Shown here in pieces: positions 8,924-18,231 of a stretch of 64,000 bases of DNA. The position numbers and the translations under genes are program-made. This DNA is from Microbulbifer flavimaris (GTDB taxonomy: Bacteria > Pseudomonadota > Gammaproteobacteria > Pseudomonadales > Cellvibrionaceae), in the NCBI RefSeq assembly GCF_001641755.2, contig NZ_LRFG02000004.1:1-64000 (forward strand), given 5' to 3'. The notes beneath the pieces were generated by a model that did not search any database, was not told where the DNA came from, and was given only the letters and a program-made list of their open reading frames with translations. The first letter of the stretch is position 1. The number at the start of each line of letters is the position of its first letter.

Positions 8924-10333
8924 TCAATAAGCATTCTTCCCGGTAAAACCCTTGAAGATCGTCATCAGCACGATGCGGATATCCAGCCACAACGACCAGT
9001 GGCGGATGTAATGCAAATCGTGCTCCACCCGCTTGCTCATCTTCTCGAGCGTATCGGTCTCACCGCGCCAGCCATTCACCTGCGCCCAACCGGTAATGCC
9101 CGGCTTCACCTTGTGCCGCAGCATGTAACCGTCAACCAGACGACGGTACTCCTCGTTGTGCGCCACCGCATGCGGGCGCGGACCGACGATGGACATGCGC
9201 CCCTGCAGTACATTGAAAAACTGCGGCAATTCATCCAGGGACGTACGGCGCAGGAAGGCGCCGATGGGCGTAATGCGCGCATCACCCTTTTTGGCCTGCA
9301 CCACCTTGTCGCCGTTGTCCTGGGCCGTCATTGAGCGGAACTTCCACACCTTGATGGCACGCCCGTCCAGGCCATAGCGGTGCTGCTTGAAAATCACCGG
9401 CCCCGGCGAGGTCAATTTGATCGCCGCGGCAATAATCAGCATCAGTGGTGAAATCATCACCAGAATGACGGATGACAGCACCACATCCTCAAGCCGCTTG
9501 AGCCAGCTGTTCAGGCCCTCGATGGGCGTGTCATACACGCTCAACAGGCTGGAATCACCCACATTGCGCCAGCGGGTGTGCAGCAGGTTGGTGACAAACA
9601 TGTCGGTTATCAGCTGCACGGTGGCTGTGGTATCTGCCAGCGCCTGCAGGATGCGGGCAATCTGCTCTTCTTCACGCATCGGCAGCGCAATGTAAATCAG
9701 GTCCACCTCTCCGGCGCGGGCCGCTGCCACGGCATCTTCTACACTGCCGAGCAGATTTACCGGCTCCAGTTCCAGCATGGACTGATTGCAGGCATCGCTG
9801 CCGGCCACCTGATAGAAACCCTGCACACGGATGCCCAGCTGCGGCTCACGGCTCAGGTTGCGGGCCAGGCGCAGGCCGGATTCGGTCACGCCGATAATGG
9901 CCGCACTACGGCTGTTGTAACCCTGGGAACGCAGGAAGAAGAGCAGCTGGCGCAAACCAAAGCGCCAGGCACAGAGCAGTACTAAGGTGGAGGATGCCCA
10001 GGTGCCAATCACCAAGCGCGAGTACCCAACGCTGGTCTTGCTGAAATAGCCCACCAACAGCAGCACTGCACAGAGCACACACCAGGCAAAAGCCGTATAA
10101 GCCACCATCTGCAGGTAAGTATCCGCTCGCCAGGAGCGATACAGATCCACAGATTCCGCGAACAGCGCAAAGCCCACAGCCGCTATCAGGCCGAGTAAGA
10201 ACCAGTCACTGGTGATGCTGTGGCCGAATATGGCCAGGCAGGCAAACAGCACCCCCAGAATCAGCGCGCCGTCCAATAAACGATACACCGCAGCCAGACT
10301 ACTCTGGTGGCTACGTATCCATCCTTGCCCCAC
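8924..10333 (-). CDS. undecaprenyl-phosphate glucose phosphotransferase (WcaJ/VpsL type)
   Basis: 469 residues from the GTG at 10333. It transfers a hexose-1-phosphate, typically glucose, to undecaprenyl phosphate to start the repeat unit at the inner membrane. The N-terminus has four to five membrane segments, then a CoA-binding-like domain, a fifth or sixth segment (about 275-300), and the C-terminal bacterial sugar-transferase domain with KVWKFRSM and DELPQFFNVLQGRMSIVGPRP. The GTG at 10333 is preferred because AGGGGG lies 7 nt upstream; the longer GTG start at 10378 lacks a good ribosome site. First gene of the vpsL-P-like set. Confidence 0.92.
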   Translation of the reverse strand: MGQGWIRSHQSSLAAVYRLLDGALILGVLFACLAIFGHSITSDWFLLGLIAAVGFALFAESVDLYRSWRADTYLQMVAYTAFAWCVLCAVLLLVGYFSKTSVGYSRLVIGTWASSTLVLLCAWRFGLRQLLFFLRSQGYNSRSAAIIGVTESGLRLARNLSREPQLGIRVQGFYQVAGSDACNQSMLELEPVNLLGSVEDAVAAARAGEVDLIYIALPMREEEQIARILQALADTTATVQLITDMFVTNLLHTRWRNVGDSSLLSVYDTPIEGLNSWLKRLEDVVLSSVILVMISPLMLIIAAAIKLTSPGPVIFKQHRYGLDGRAIKVWKFRSMTAQDNGDKVVQAKKGDARITPIGAFLRRTSLDELPQFFNVLQGRMSIVGPRPHAVAHNEEYRRLVDGYMLRHKVKPGITGWAQVNGWRGETDTLEKMSKRVEHDLHYIRHWSLWLDIRIVLMTIFKGFTGKNAY

Positions 10334-10391
10334 GGCAATTCCCCCTAAAAAATCATCCCTGCCAGATTCCGTGGTCACCCCATTTGGAACC

Positions 10392-10440
10392 GGGCCCCGC
10401 TACAAGGTGGATACTCCACCCTGTTCCCCAAGCGGGACCC
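10392..10440 (-). promoter_or_regulatory. structured 5' leader upstream of the EPS transferase gene
   Basis: The outer arms GGGCCCCGC (10392-10400) and GCGGGACCC (10432-10440) pair over 9 bp (one G-U). Between them GGTGGA and TCCACC (10406-10420) form a 6-bp stem with a 3-nt loop. The structure ends about 60 nt before the chosen start codon. It does not match any riboswitch class I can recall. Confidence 0.45.
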
Positions 10441-10548
10441 GATCTTTAATGACCCCTGGCCAACCCTTTCGGGCCCTTGTTTTTGTATCCTAAATGATGC
10501 CACAGATGTGACACCAATCAACACAAAAACGAGATGCAAATCACGATT

Positions 10549-10953
10549 TTATTTTGAATTTTTGATCGATATTTCAACAAACCCCATCTTTTTATCCACT
10601 CGCGACAAGACAAACCTGCTTAAAAGCATCATTGAGAGCCAACCGCAAAAAACACCGAGCGTATTGGCCAACATGTCCCAGCCATCGGCTGTCCGGCCCG
10701 GCAGCATCCAGCCCTGCCACACTTCAATCCCCAGCCCAATAGCAACCAGTACCGCAATACCAACTAGAGGCCGCGCAAAACCAATCACCCAAAGCCCTGA
10801 AAGCGCTGCGAAAGCACCGAAGTGAAGGATCAGGTCAAAGTGTGAAACCACCTGAGGTACCGGCCTCGCCTTCAGGCCAGCGAAAAGCGCAATGGCCAGC
10901 AACAATACAAACAGGCCCCGCGCAGCAATTTTAATCACACCTTTACATCCCAA
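10549..10953 (-). CDS. VanZ-like small membrane protein
   Basis: 134 residues with about four hydrophobic segments and a VanZ-like core (HFDLILHFGAFAALSGLWVIG, then GIEVWQGWMLPGRTADGWDMLANTLG). VanZ-family proteins are polytopic membrane proteins of unclear role, common in polysaccharide and cell-surface loci. The start is a TTG at 10953 with AAAGGG 8 nt upstream, and that ribosome site lies inside a small hairpin. It sits between Wzx and the initiating transferase on the same strand. The function in EPS is unknown. Confidence 0.8.
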   Translation of the reverse strand: MGCKGVIKIAARGLFVLLLAIALFAGLKARPVPQVVSHFDLILHFGAFAALSGLWVIGFARPLVGIAVLVAIGLGIEVWQGWMLPGRTADGWDMLANTLGVFCGWLSMMLLSRFVLSRVDKKMGFVEISIKNSK

Positions 10954-10957
10954 ATGA

Positions 10958-10975
10958 ATAGCCCTTTGGGGCTAT
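10958..10975 (-). promoter_or_regulatory. hairpin enclosing the ribosome binding site of the VanZ gene
   Basis: ATAGCCC and GGGCTAT pair over 7 bp. On the minus strand the AAAGGG Shine-Dalgarno of the TTG-started VanZ gene lies in the loop and 3' arm, so the hairpin could hide it. Confidence 0.35.
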
Positions 10976-11062
10976 ATCGATTACATGACATTACACCAGC
11001 CACCTCGGCGCTGGTTAGCGGATATCACTGCCATGAGGCTGAAAAAGAAGGGGCAGTAGAGC

Positions 11063-12394
11063 CTACCTAGTACGCCAAACCGCCAAAGTATTGATCCCAA
11101 GTCGGCGCTTAACCTGCCACACTGCCAGAAGATTCTGCGTAGCTACGGCCAAAGCAGTAGCAACAGCACTACCGGTTGCCCCCCATACTGGAGTCAATGT
11201 AAGCGCCAGCCCAATAGCTACCGGACCTGAAATTAATACTGTATTTCTTAGATCCTTTTCATGCCCAGACATGCTCAGTAAATAGCCTACGGATCCAGTG
11301 GCCACATTGACAAACTGTCCGACCACCAATATTTGTAATAAGTGTGCTCCTTTGCTAAAACCCTCGCCAAACAACGACATGAGGAATTCTGGAAATACAA
11401 CCATAAAAAGCACGACAGGTAACGCTGAAAGCACCATCAACCTAACCGATGTCACTGCAAGTTCATGAAGTTCCTTCATCTGCCCCTGTTTGTACATAGC
11501 TGCAAAGCGTGGAGCAACAACAAGATTGACTGCCATCAACACAAAGCTAGTTAACATTGCCGTGCGCTGCGCGACCGCTAGCTGGGCTACTATTCCTGAA
11601 TCAACATAGGCACCAGCCACAAACTGACCTGACCACTGAACCAACTGCCCCATCATCAACACTACCCACAGGGGCATACAACTATGAAAAAGCTTAGTCC
11701 AACTAACCCTTGAAGTATCGTTTTTGTCTCGATTTTCAGTAGGCATAAAGCCCCGGCGCCTTAAAGCCACCACCCAAAGATAGCCACCTGAGACTGCTGC
11801 CAATGCTGCTGCGATACTATATGCGTTAGCCGCATCTATTGCTGAGCTAACTCCAAGCCCGAACAATAAGCAGATCAAAAATGCGTTACTAAATATATTC
11901 AGAGTCATTATAGAGGCAACTATCTTATGCAACCCTTGGAGACCCATTGCAAACAAAGTAAAAAAAGCTAAACCAATTATTCCGGGCGCCATAGCGGAAA
12001 AAACTCCACCCAGCTGAGGCTTCGAAAAAACAACTCGCGCGAAATAATCACTCCCAAAATAAAGAGTTAAAGCCACAAATATAGAGCTTAGACCAGTCAA
12101 AACCAGTCCTTTCACCATTACTGATTGCGCTAAACTCCAATCTTTATCAGAAGATGCAGCACTAACAAAACGAAGCACTGAATTATCTAGACCCATTCGG
12201 CACATTCCTGCCAAAAACGTTATTACACTAAATGCAAGAAAGTAATAACCAGACTCAAACGCACCTAATAGCCTCCCTAGGAAAATACTTACCAAGAAAA
12301 GGGCAATCGCGGACAATGCTCGAACGAAGAAACTTATCCCGATATTGACAACTAGTGACCGCTGTAGCGAGCCATATAAAGACAAAATAGCCAT
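11063..12394 (-). CDS. oligosaccharide flippase (Wzx, MOP/MATE-like superfamily)
   Basis: 443 residues with about 12 predicted membrane segments and no long soluble domain. The N-terminus (NIGISFFVRALSAIALFLVS) and the FESGYYFLAFSVITFLAG segment are typical of polysaccharide-export flippases. Its expected role is to flip the undecaprenyl-linked repeat unit across the inner membrane for polymerisation. Base composition is clearly richer in A and T than in the assembly genes to the left, as for the next genes up to about 18 kb. Confidence 0.85.
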   Translation of the reverse strand: MAILSLYGSLQRSLVVNIGISFFVRALSAIALFLVSIFLGRLLGAFESGYYFLAFSVITFLAGMCRMGLDNSVLRFVSAASSDKDWSLAQSVMVKGLVLTGLSSIFVALTLYFGSDYFARVVFSKPQLGGVFSAMAPGIIGLAFFTLFAMGLQGLHKIVASIMTLNIFSNAFLICLLFGLGVSSAIDAANAYSIAAALAAVSGGYLWVVALRRRGFMPTENRDKNDTSRVSWTKLFHSCMPLWVVLMMGQLVQWSGQFVAGAYVDSGIVAQLAVAQRTAMLTSFVLMAVNLVVAPRFAAMYKQGQMKELHELAVTSVRLMVLSALPVVLFMVVFPEFLMSLFGEGFSKGAHLLQILVVGQFVNVATGSVGYLLSMSGHEKDLRNTVLISGPVAIGLALTLTPVWGATGSAVATALAVATQNLLAVWQVKRRLGINTLAVWRTR

Positions 12395-12485
12395 TTATTC
12401 CATCTCTGATAAACAACACATAGAGTACTTCAAATAGCTGCCACAATTAGCTCAAGCGACAGCCACTAGCAAACGCCAGGAACAT

Positions 12486-13259
12486 TCAAATTCTACGAGA
12501 ATGCCGAAAAAAAGCCCAAACAGCACGAATATTGGTAGTTGCATATCTAACAAAAAGCTTCCTCGGGTTCTTCCAGAGCCTATGCAGCCACTCGAGCCCC
12601 ATCGACTGCATAAGCACCGGCGCTCTCTCATTCTTTCCGGAAAGAAAATCAAACAGGCCGCCACAGGTCTTAATCCACCCGACCGACTCTAAATGCTTTT
12701 TCAGCTGAATCGCGACATACTCCTGCCTTGGCTTACCCATTGCCAACCAAAGAACATCTGGAGCACACTCATCAATATCTCTTGCAACCGCAGGAATCTC
12801 ATCATTTGAAAAATAACCATCCCTCCAACCTACAACATCTACATGAGGATACTTTTGTTTTACCTCTTTTACAGCCAAGGCGCATTGGTCAGGAGTTGCA
12901 CCCAGGAAATAATAACGAATACGCTGACCTTTCATACGCGCAACATCCGAAAGCACATGAATGAAATCTGTTGTCGGAATCCTCTCAGGAAGGGTAGACG
13001 AACCAAAAATACGAGATGCAAATACAATAGACATACCATCGGCATGAATAATATCGGCCTCACACATAGCAGCCATAAAGTTATGATCACTATTAGCTAA
13101 TGCAACCCCCTGACCATTCGAGGAAAATACTAACTTCGGCTTAACTCTATCATTATGTGTGTGTTTACAATCACTCAGACATATCTCCGCTAGCTCTACA
13201 GCTGTACACGCCAATGTCGGAAGCCCGCCTACATTGACTGTATTAAACTCTGTAACCAT
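12486..13259 (-). CDS. WecG/TagA/CpsF-family glycosyltransferase (GT26)
   Basis: 257 residues. Family signatures are visible: ALANSDHNFMAAMCEADIIHADGMSIV near the N-terminus and DVLWLAMGKPRQEYVAIQL in the C-terminal half. GT26 enzymes transfer sugars such as ManNAcA, ManNAc or hexoses onto a lipid-linked first sugar. This is the only clear non-initiating glycosyltransferase in the locus. It overlaps the sulfotransferase gene by 17 bp. Confidence 0.88.
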   Translation of the reverse strand: MVTEFNTVNVGGLPTLACTAVELAEICLSDCKHTHNDRVKPKLVFSSNGQGVALANSDHNFMAAMCEADIIHADGMSIVFASRIFGSSTLPERIPTTDFIHVLSDVARMKGQRIRYYFLGATPDQCALAVKEVKQKYPHVDVVGWRDGYFSNDEIPAVARDIDECAPDVLWLAMGKPRQEYVAIQLKKHLESVGWIKTCGGLFDFLSGKNERAPVLMQSMGLEWLHRLWKNPRKLFVRYATTNIRAVWAFFRHSRRI

Positions 13260-14085
13260 ACTGAATCATTCCCTCACCACAAATATTTAAAAACACATCT
13301 ACTTCCTGAGAAGTAAGTTCCATCTTCCATTTAGCCACGCTCGACGAGTCTATAGGCTTATTTAGTTTTATGAACTCCCTCTTTGAAGCTCGGTGGTCTT
13401 CGCGGGGCAAGCTTATTAAGCGATCATCAAAATGTAACCCTAAAAACTCAAACAGCCCCTTAAGACTATCATTAGGATTAACCACCAAATCTTCATACTT
13501 AACCGTATATATTCGACTTTTATTTCCGCATGCGTTAACAGCAGAAATGCAATCCCGCCAATACTTTGCATAAGACATGCAGGATCTTGCCTGCGGAATA
13601 TTCTTACCGCTCAAACCCGATAGATATGCATCCCTAGGATCCCTAACAACATTGACAATCTTAGCGGAACGGAAGGAGCGAAAAATTTCATCCAGAAAAA
13701 AAACATGCTGCGGCGTCTTTTCCAAAAAGACGCGTGAATTAAATTTTCTTTCATGCCATCTGAGCAAAAACTCTGAACGGGACGAACTTGAGGCCACCAA
13801 ATCAAGGTATTCTTGCTTCGAGATAAACTCTGAAAATCTAAAATAATCAAAAATATTTTTTTTCGAATAAACCTCGGTTTCAAATTCGAAAGAAGAAACC
13901 TCACTCGCATTACCAATAAGCTTCTGAATTAATGTTGTACCACTTCTAGGAGCACCAACAACAAAGATAAACTCTTGATTACTTGCAAAGCTTTTTTTCG
14001 CCCAACGGTAATTCCTTATCAGGTGCCATGGATTCCTCAAATAACTCAAGACATGGTAGAATTGTGAATGTTTCTTATACTTCAT
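13243..14085 (-). CDS. PAPS-dependent sulfotransferase family protein
   Basis: 280 residues from the ATG at 14085. The 5'-phosphosulfate-binding loop VVGAPRSGTTLIQKLI (about 37-52) and the 3'-phosphate motif KIVNVVRDPRDAYLSG are both present, so the PAPS fold looks intact. A short N-terminal extension may tether it near the membrane. It overlaps genes on both sides (11 bp with the polymerase, 17 bp with GT26), which places it within the EPS operon. The likely role is sulfation of the EPS repeat unit, which would give an anionic marine-type polymer. No PAPS synthesis genes are in the window. Confidence 0.8.
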   Translation of the reverse strand: MKYKKHSQFYHVLSYLRNPWHLIRNYRWAKKSFASNQEFIFVVGAPRSGTTLIQKLIGNASEVSSFEFETEVYSKKNIFDYFRFSEFISKQEYLDLVASSSSRSEFLLRWHERKFNSRVFLEKTPQHVFFLDEIFRSFRSAKIVNVVRDPRDAYLSGLSGKNIPQARSCMSYAKYWRDCISAVNACGNKSRIYTVKYEDLVVNPNDSLKGLFEFLGLHFDDRLISLPREDHRASKREFIKLNKPIDSSSVAKWKMELTSQEVDVFLNICGEGMIQYGYRV

Positions 14086-15298
14086 TAAACGAGCGCCTTT
14101 GAAGAACACCAAATACAGAAAAACACAACAGTGCCTGAAGAGCATATGCATCAACATCTTGGAACAACATCCAGAGAATGACTGGAACGACCCCTCGAAC
14201 AGCGACCGCAACTCCTGACCGCCTTACACAATCCCTCACACAACCAGCGAAAAAGACAACCACCGCGAAAGCGCCCAAATAGCCAAATTTTACCAACGTA
14301 GACAACAAAGTTGAATGCGAGCCAACCGGTATGTGTATATCACTCAACCCCAACGGCTTCACTCCAATCCCAAAAAAGGGATGATCTAAACTTAACTCTA
14401 TAGCCAGAAGATATGACTCCAATCTAACGCTTCCAGAATTACTTCTTAAACTGGCAATATGCGGGAGATAATTGATCGCATAAAATACAACCAAGCACCA
14501 GAGCATAACGAACAAGCCAACGAATAATGACCTATATTTTCTTAACTTCCCCCAATAAACCACACAATACCAAACAAGCGCAGCAACAATATAGCTCAAA
14601 AACATTACCCGACTGAGAGTTGTTGCAACAGCCAGCACAGCAAGAAAATCAACGGTCAGCGCTTGATAAAACGTGACACAGGAACCTCTTAAATAAAAGA
14701 ATGCAAAGGACAGCACTGCGATTAGCAGCGCAGCCGAAGTGGGGAAATCAGACAAAAACACCACTCTTGGCGTACTAAAACCAAAGCCCCACTCAACCCT
14801 CGAGTAAATTGCTGTTTTAGCCGCATTAAGAATGCCAGGAAGATCAACTCCCGAAAAAATATGCCCAAGTAAAGTAAGATGCTCTAACTGAAAATTACCA
14901 ACAACAAATGCATACAAGAAAATCAATACATAAGCTGATGCCACATAGAAAAATGACACTGAGAGAATTTCGCAATAAGCCAAAGAGTATCTTTTTGATT
15001 GCTTTAATATGAGATAGAAACCAAATCCCGATGCCATCAACATAAGATTGTAAAAGCTCGCCGCCCACCTACTCAGGTCAACCCATGGAAGCAATAACAA
15101 CAACCTAGAAAAGCAATAAAGTAGAAAGAAAACAAAAAACACCTCTTTGAAACCAAGAGAAAGCTTTAATCTTTTTATACCCAATATGCAACAGGCCAAC
15201 ACAAAAAAAGGGTAAATAAATACATTGAATCCCAGCACCCACCAGAGAGGTGCTAGAATTAGAAAAAATGAAAACAAACTTTTATATGTTAAGGTCAT
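14075..15298 (-). CDS. Wzy/O-antigen-ligase-like polysaccharide polymerase
   Basis: 407 residues from the ATG at 15298 (a TTG at 15319 is an alternative), with about ten membrane segments. It has a Wzy_C-like periplasmic loop region containing LELSLDHPFFGIGVKPLG and VGSHSTLLSTLVKFGYLG, typical of O-antigen polymerase/ligase proteins. It probably polymerises the lipid-linked repeats after Wzx flipping. AT-rich, like its neighbours. Sequence is poorly conserved in this family, so polymerase versus ligase is decided by locus context only. Confidence 0.75.
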   Translation of the reverse strand: MTLTYKSLFSFFLILAPLWWVLGFNVFIYPFFVLACCILGIKRLKLSLGFKEVFFVFFLLYCFSRLLLLLPWVDLSRWAASFYNLMLMASGFGFYLILKQSKRYSLAYCEILSVSFFYVASAYVLIFLYAFVVGNFQLEHLTLLGHIFSGVDLPGILNAAKTAIYSRVEWGFGFSTPRVVFLSDFPTSAALLIAVLSFAFFYLRGSCVTFYQALTVDFLAVLAVATTLSRVMFLSYIVAALVWYCVVYWGKLRKYRSLFVGLFVMLWCLVVFYAINYLPHIASLRSNSGSVRLESYLLAIELSLDHPFFGIGVKPLGLSDIHIPVGSHSTLLSTLVKFGYLGAFAVVVFFAGCVRDCVRRSGVAVAVRGVVPVILWMLFQDVDAYALQALLCFSVFGVLQRRSFNEV

Positions 15299-15698
15299 AG
15301 AAAAATCAGGTACAAACAAGCAAAAAAGGCTCAGAAACAGTAGGCCATTGCAGCACTATGCAGCGACTTTAGAATTTGGCTCTGAGCTTCAACCCATGAC
15401 GGCAGTGATAACAATTCTTCGCAGGCGGCAAACCACCCAAACCATTCAAAAATTCAGCTCATTAAGAATCATGTGGCGGATCCACTTGGCCATACAGATC
15501 CAATCTATATAATATTCATTTAGGAGAAACAACGACACCGATTACCAAATTAAATAATGCAAGCCACGATACATTCACCAAAACCACATGCTCGCTCGTT
15601 TCCACCTATAGTCGACAATTATTATAGAACCCACTTCAATATCAATTTATGACAGTATCATACAGAGCGTTAAATTCAGAAGCTTCACTGCATGTAAC
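15299..15698. other. AT-rich 400-bp intergenic gap inside the EPS locus
   Basis: No gene is supported. The stretch is AT-rich (for example ATCTATATAATATTCATTT near 15505-15523) and is the only long gap between the sugar-nucleotide genes and the polymerase gene, so it may hold a leftward promoter for the 14-11 kb genes. No clear -35/-10 pair could be fixed. Confidence 0.4.
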
Positions 15699-16754
15699 TC
15701 AAGTTGCATACTCGGCTTGACTATACTCTCCCTCAGCCAATGGATGACGGACTTGCACTCCCGTAAGTTTATTGTAATCGAGATACCACTCTACCAATCT
15801 TTTCACACCAAGCTCTACCTCCGTACAAGGTTGATAGCCAGTTACTGCAGCCAGAGCCTCGGTGCTCGCAAATGTTTGAGTTACATCACCATCTTGCATT
15901 GGCAAATAATTCTTTTTTGCTTTTTTACCTAAGGCCCTCTCCAAGCATGCAATAAAGCTCTCAAGCTCAACTGGATTTGAGTTTCCAATATTATAGATGC
16001 TGTAAGGGGCCTCTCTACGTACATTCCCACTTTCAAAACTGATATAGGGGATATGATCTTGCACTCTAACGACCCCCTCGACGATATCATCGATATAGGT
16101 AAAATCACGCTTCATTTTACCTCCATTGAAGACATTGATCGGCCTATCGTTGGCTATAGCATCCAAAAATAGATAAGGGGCCATATCTGGCCTACCCCAA
16201 GGGCCATATACTGTAAAAAATCTCAACCCTGTAGTTGGTAAACCGTAAAGATGGCTATAAGAGTGAGCTAAAAGCTCATTGGATTTCTTGGTGGCCGCAT
16301 ACAAGGAAACAGGGTGATCCACCCTATCGCTCTCCGCGAATGGAACTTTCTCATTCATCCCATAAACCGAACTGGAAGAGGCGTAGACTAGGTGTTCAAC
16401 CTTGTGGTGACGACACCCCTCCAAAATCGTCATCATCCCGGTAAGATTGGAGTCCACATAGGCCATGGGATTTTCTATTGAGTAGCGCACCCCAGCCTGC
16501 GCCCCCAAATGAATAACACGCTTAAAGTTTTCTCGAGCGAATAATGACGAAATCCCATCTCTATCGGCCAGGTCTAACTTGATAAACCTGAAGCCCTCTA
16601 AATTCTGAAGCTTCATCAACCTAAGGTTCTTCAGCTTCGGATCGTAATAACTATTCAGATTATCAACACCGACAACTTCATGACCCAGATTACAAAGCTT
16701 TTCGGCAACAAAACTACCAATAAAACCAGCTGCGCCCGTTACCAAGAACTTCAT
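15699..16754 (-). CDS. NAD-dependent UDP-sugar epimerase (UDP-glucuronate 4-epimerase-like)
   Basis: 351-residue short-chain dehydrogenase of the extended type. The Rossmann motif [14 protein letters not shown] is at the N-terminus, and the catalytic YAATKKSNE (YxxxK) lies near residue 150 with an upstream serine cluster (YASSSSVYG). The [21 protein letters not shown] block is characteristic of UDP-GlcA 4-epimerases, which make UDP-galacturonate. It overlaps ugd by 4 bp, so UDP-GlcA produced by Ugd would feed it directly. Confidence 0.88.
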   Translation of the reverse strand: MKFLVTGAAGFIGSFVAEKLCNLGHEVVGVDNLNSYYDPKLKNLRLMKLQNLEGFRFIKLDLADRDGISSLFARENFKRVIHLGAQAGVRYSIENPMAYVDSNLTGMMTILEGCRHHKVEHLVYASSSSVYGMNEKVPFAESDRVDHPVSLYAATKKSNELLAHSYSHLYGLPTTGLRFFTVYGPWGRPDMAPYLFLDAIANDRPINVFNGGKMKRDFTYIDDIVEGVVRVQDHIPYISFESGNVRREAPYSIYNIGNSNPVELESFIACLERALGKKAKKNYLPMQDGDVTQTFASTEALAAVTGYQPCTEVELGVKRLVEWYLDYNKLTGVQVRHPLAEGEYSQAEYAT

Positions 16755-18133
16755 CTTTCACTCCCTTGCATATTAGATGAGCGACCAATCGAATAGTATG
16801 CATACCCTTTCATCTTCATACGCTCAGGCTCATACATATTTCTTCCATCAAAGATAACGGGCGCACTTAGTTGTGTCTTCACATATTCGTCGTCGAAAGT
16901 TCGGAAATTCTTCCACTCCGTACAAATAACAAGGGCATCCGCACCTCGCAGCGCAGCCTCTTTTGTTCCGACCAGAGAGAGATCTCCTCGCAACCCGTAA
17001 ATTCTCTGTATTTCTTCCATAGCCTCTGGATCAAAAGCTTGTACTTTAGCTCCTGCCTTCCATAGCAACTCCAACAAAACCCGACTTGGAGCATCGCGGA
17101 CATCGTCGGTATTCGGTTTGAATGCCAAGCCCCACAGAGAAAAAGTCTTTCCCTTTAGCGCTTTACTGGCATCCTCTTTGGAGCAATTGAAGTGCCGGCA
17201 AATCAAATCAAACAACTTGTGCTTTTGTGTGTTATTAACAGTCTCTACAGCTTCAAGTATTTTCGATTGGTACTGTAATTCTTTGGAAGTATTGATTAGT
17301 GCTTTTACGTCTTTGGGGAAGCATGAACCACCATAGCCACAACCCGGGTAAATAAATTGATAACCAATTCTTGGATCCGAGCCTATACCCTGGCGCACAA
17401 ACTCGATGTCAGCGCCAACTCGTTCAGCAATATTCGCCATCTCGTTCATGAAACTGATTTTAGTTGCGAGCATGCAGTTTGCAGCATACTTAGTCAGTTC
17501 TGCACTACGAACATCCATAAACAGGATTTTTTCGTGGTTACGGTTAAATGGGGCATAGAGTTCGCGCATAGCTGTTTCTACCGTGCGACGAGATTCGCCA
17601 TGCAGATCTAAACCAATAACGATACGATCCGGACGCATGCAGTCATTTACAGCAGCACCTTCTTTCAAGAACTCCGGATTTGAGATCACTGTGAAGGGAA
17701 CTTCTAAACTACGATTCCGAAGCGTCGTTTCTACCAGATTCCTCACTTTATCCGCTGTACCTACAGGCACAGTAGACTTATTGACGATGATCTTTTCATC
17801 ATCCATATGCGTAGCGATGGATTCAGCTACTGCCAATACATATTGCAGATCCGCAGAGCCATCCTCATCTGGCGGGGTACCCACGGCGATGATCTGAACT
17901 TGCCCATGGTTTACCGCTTCTTCGGTGCTAGTAGTAAACAGCAGGTTGCCGGACTCGATATTCGACTTGACGATTGGCTCTAGACCAGGCTCATATATAG
18001 GAATGAGCCCATCTTTGAGCCGATCAATTTTGTTGACATCAACATCCATGCACATGACGTGATGGCCAACCTCTGCCAGACAGGCGCCAGTGACTAAGCC
18101 TACGTAGCCAGTACCGAAGATAGTAACTTTCAT
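16751..18133 (-). CDS. ugd: UDP-glucose 6-dehydrogenase
   Basis: 460 residues. Oxidises UDP-glucose to UDP-glucuronate with two NAD+. The N-terminal Rossmann motif [18 protein letters not shown], the substrate-contact segment ([23 protein letters not shown]) and the catalytic cysteine motif [16 protein letters not shown] are intact. It lies between galU (supplies UDP-glucose) and the epimerase (consumes UDP-GlcA), a compact uronic-acid precursor pathway for the EPS. Confidence 0.95.
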   Translation of the reverse strand: MKVTIFGTGYVGLVTGACLAEVGHHVMCMDVDVNKIDRLKDGLIPIYEPGLEPIVKSNIESGNLLFTTSTEEAVNHGQVQIIAVGTPPDEDGSADLQYVLAVAESIATHMDDEKIIVNKSTVPVGTADKVRNLVETTLRNRSLEVPFTVISNPEFLKEGAAVNDCMRPDRIVIGLDLHGESRRTVETAMRELYAPFNRNHEKILFMDVRSAELTKYAANCMLATKISFMNEMANIAERVGADIEFVRQGIGSDPRIGYQFIYPGCGYGGSCFPKDVKALINTSKELQYQSKILEAVETVNNTQKHKLFDLICRHFNCSKEDASKALKGKTFSLWGLAFKPNTDDVRDAPSRVLLELLWKAGAKVQAFDPEAMEEIQRIYGLRGDLSLVGTKEAALRGADALVICTEWKNFRTFDDEYVKTQLSAPVIFDGRNMYEPERMKMKGYAYYSIGRSSNMQGSER

Positions 18134-18231
18134 TCCTTTATTGCCTTCATACTACTTTTTTCAAATTACATCGAGCAGCCTCCAGATCGAAGGTTGCGCG
18201 GCGCGACTACGTGGGGAACCCTAAGGCTCTC

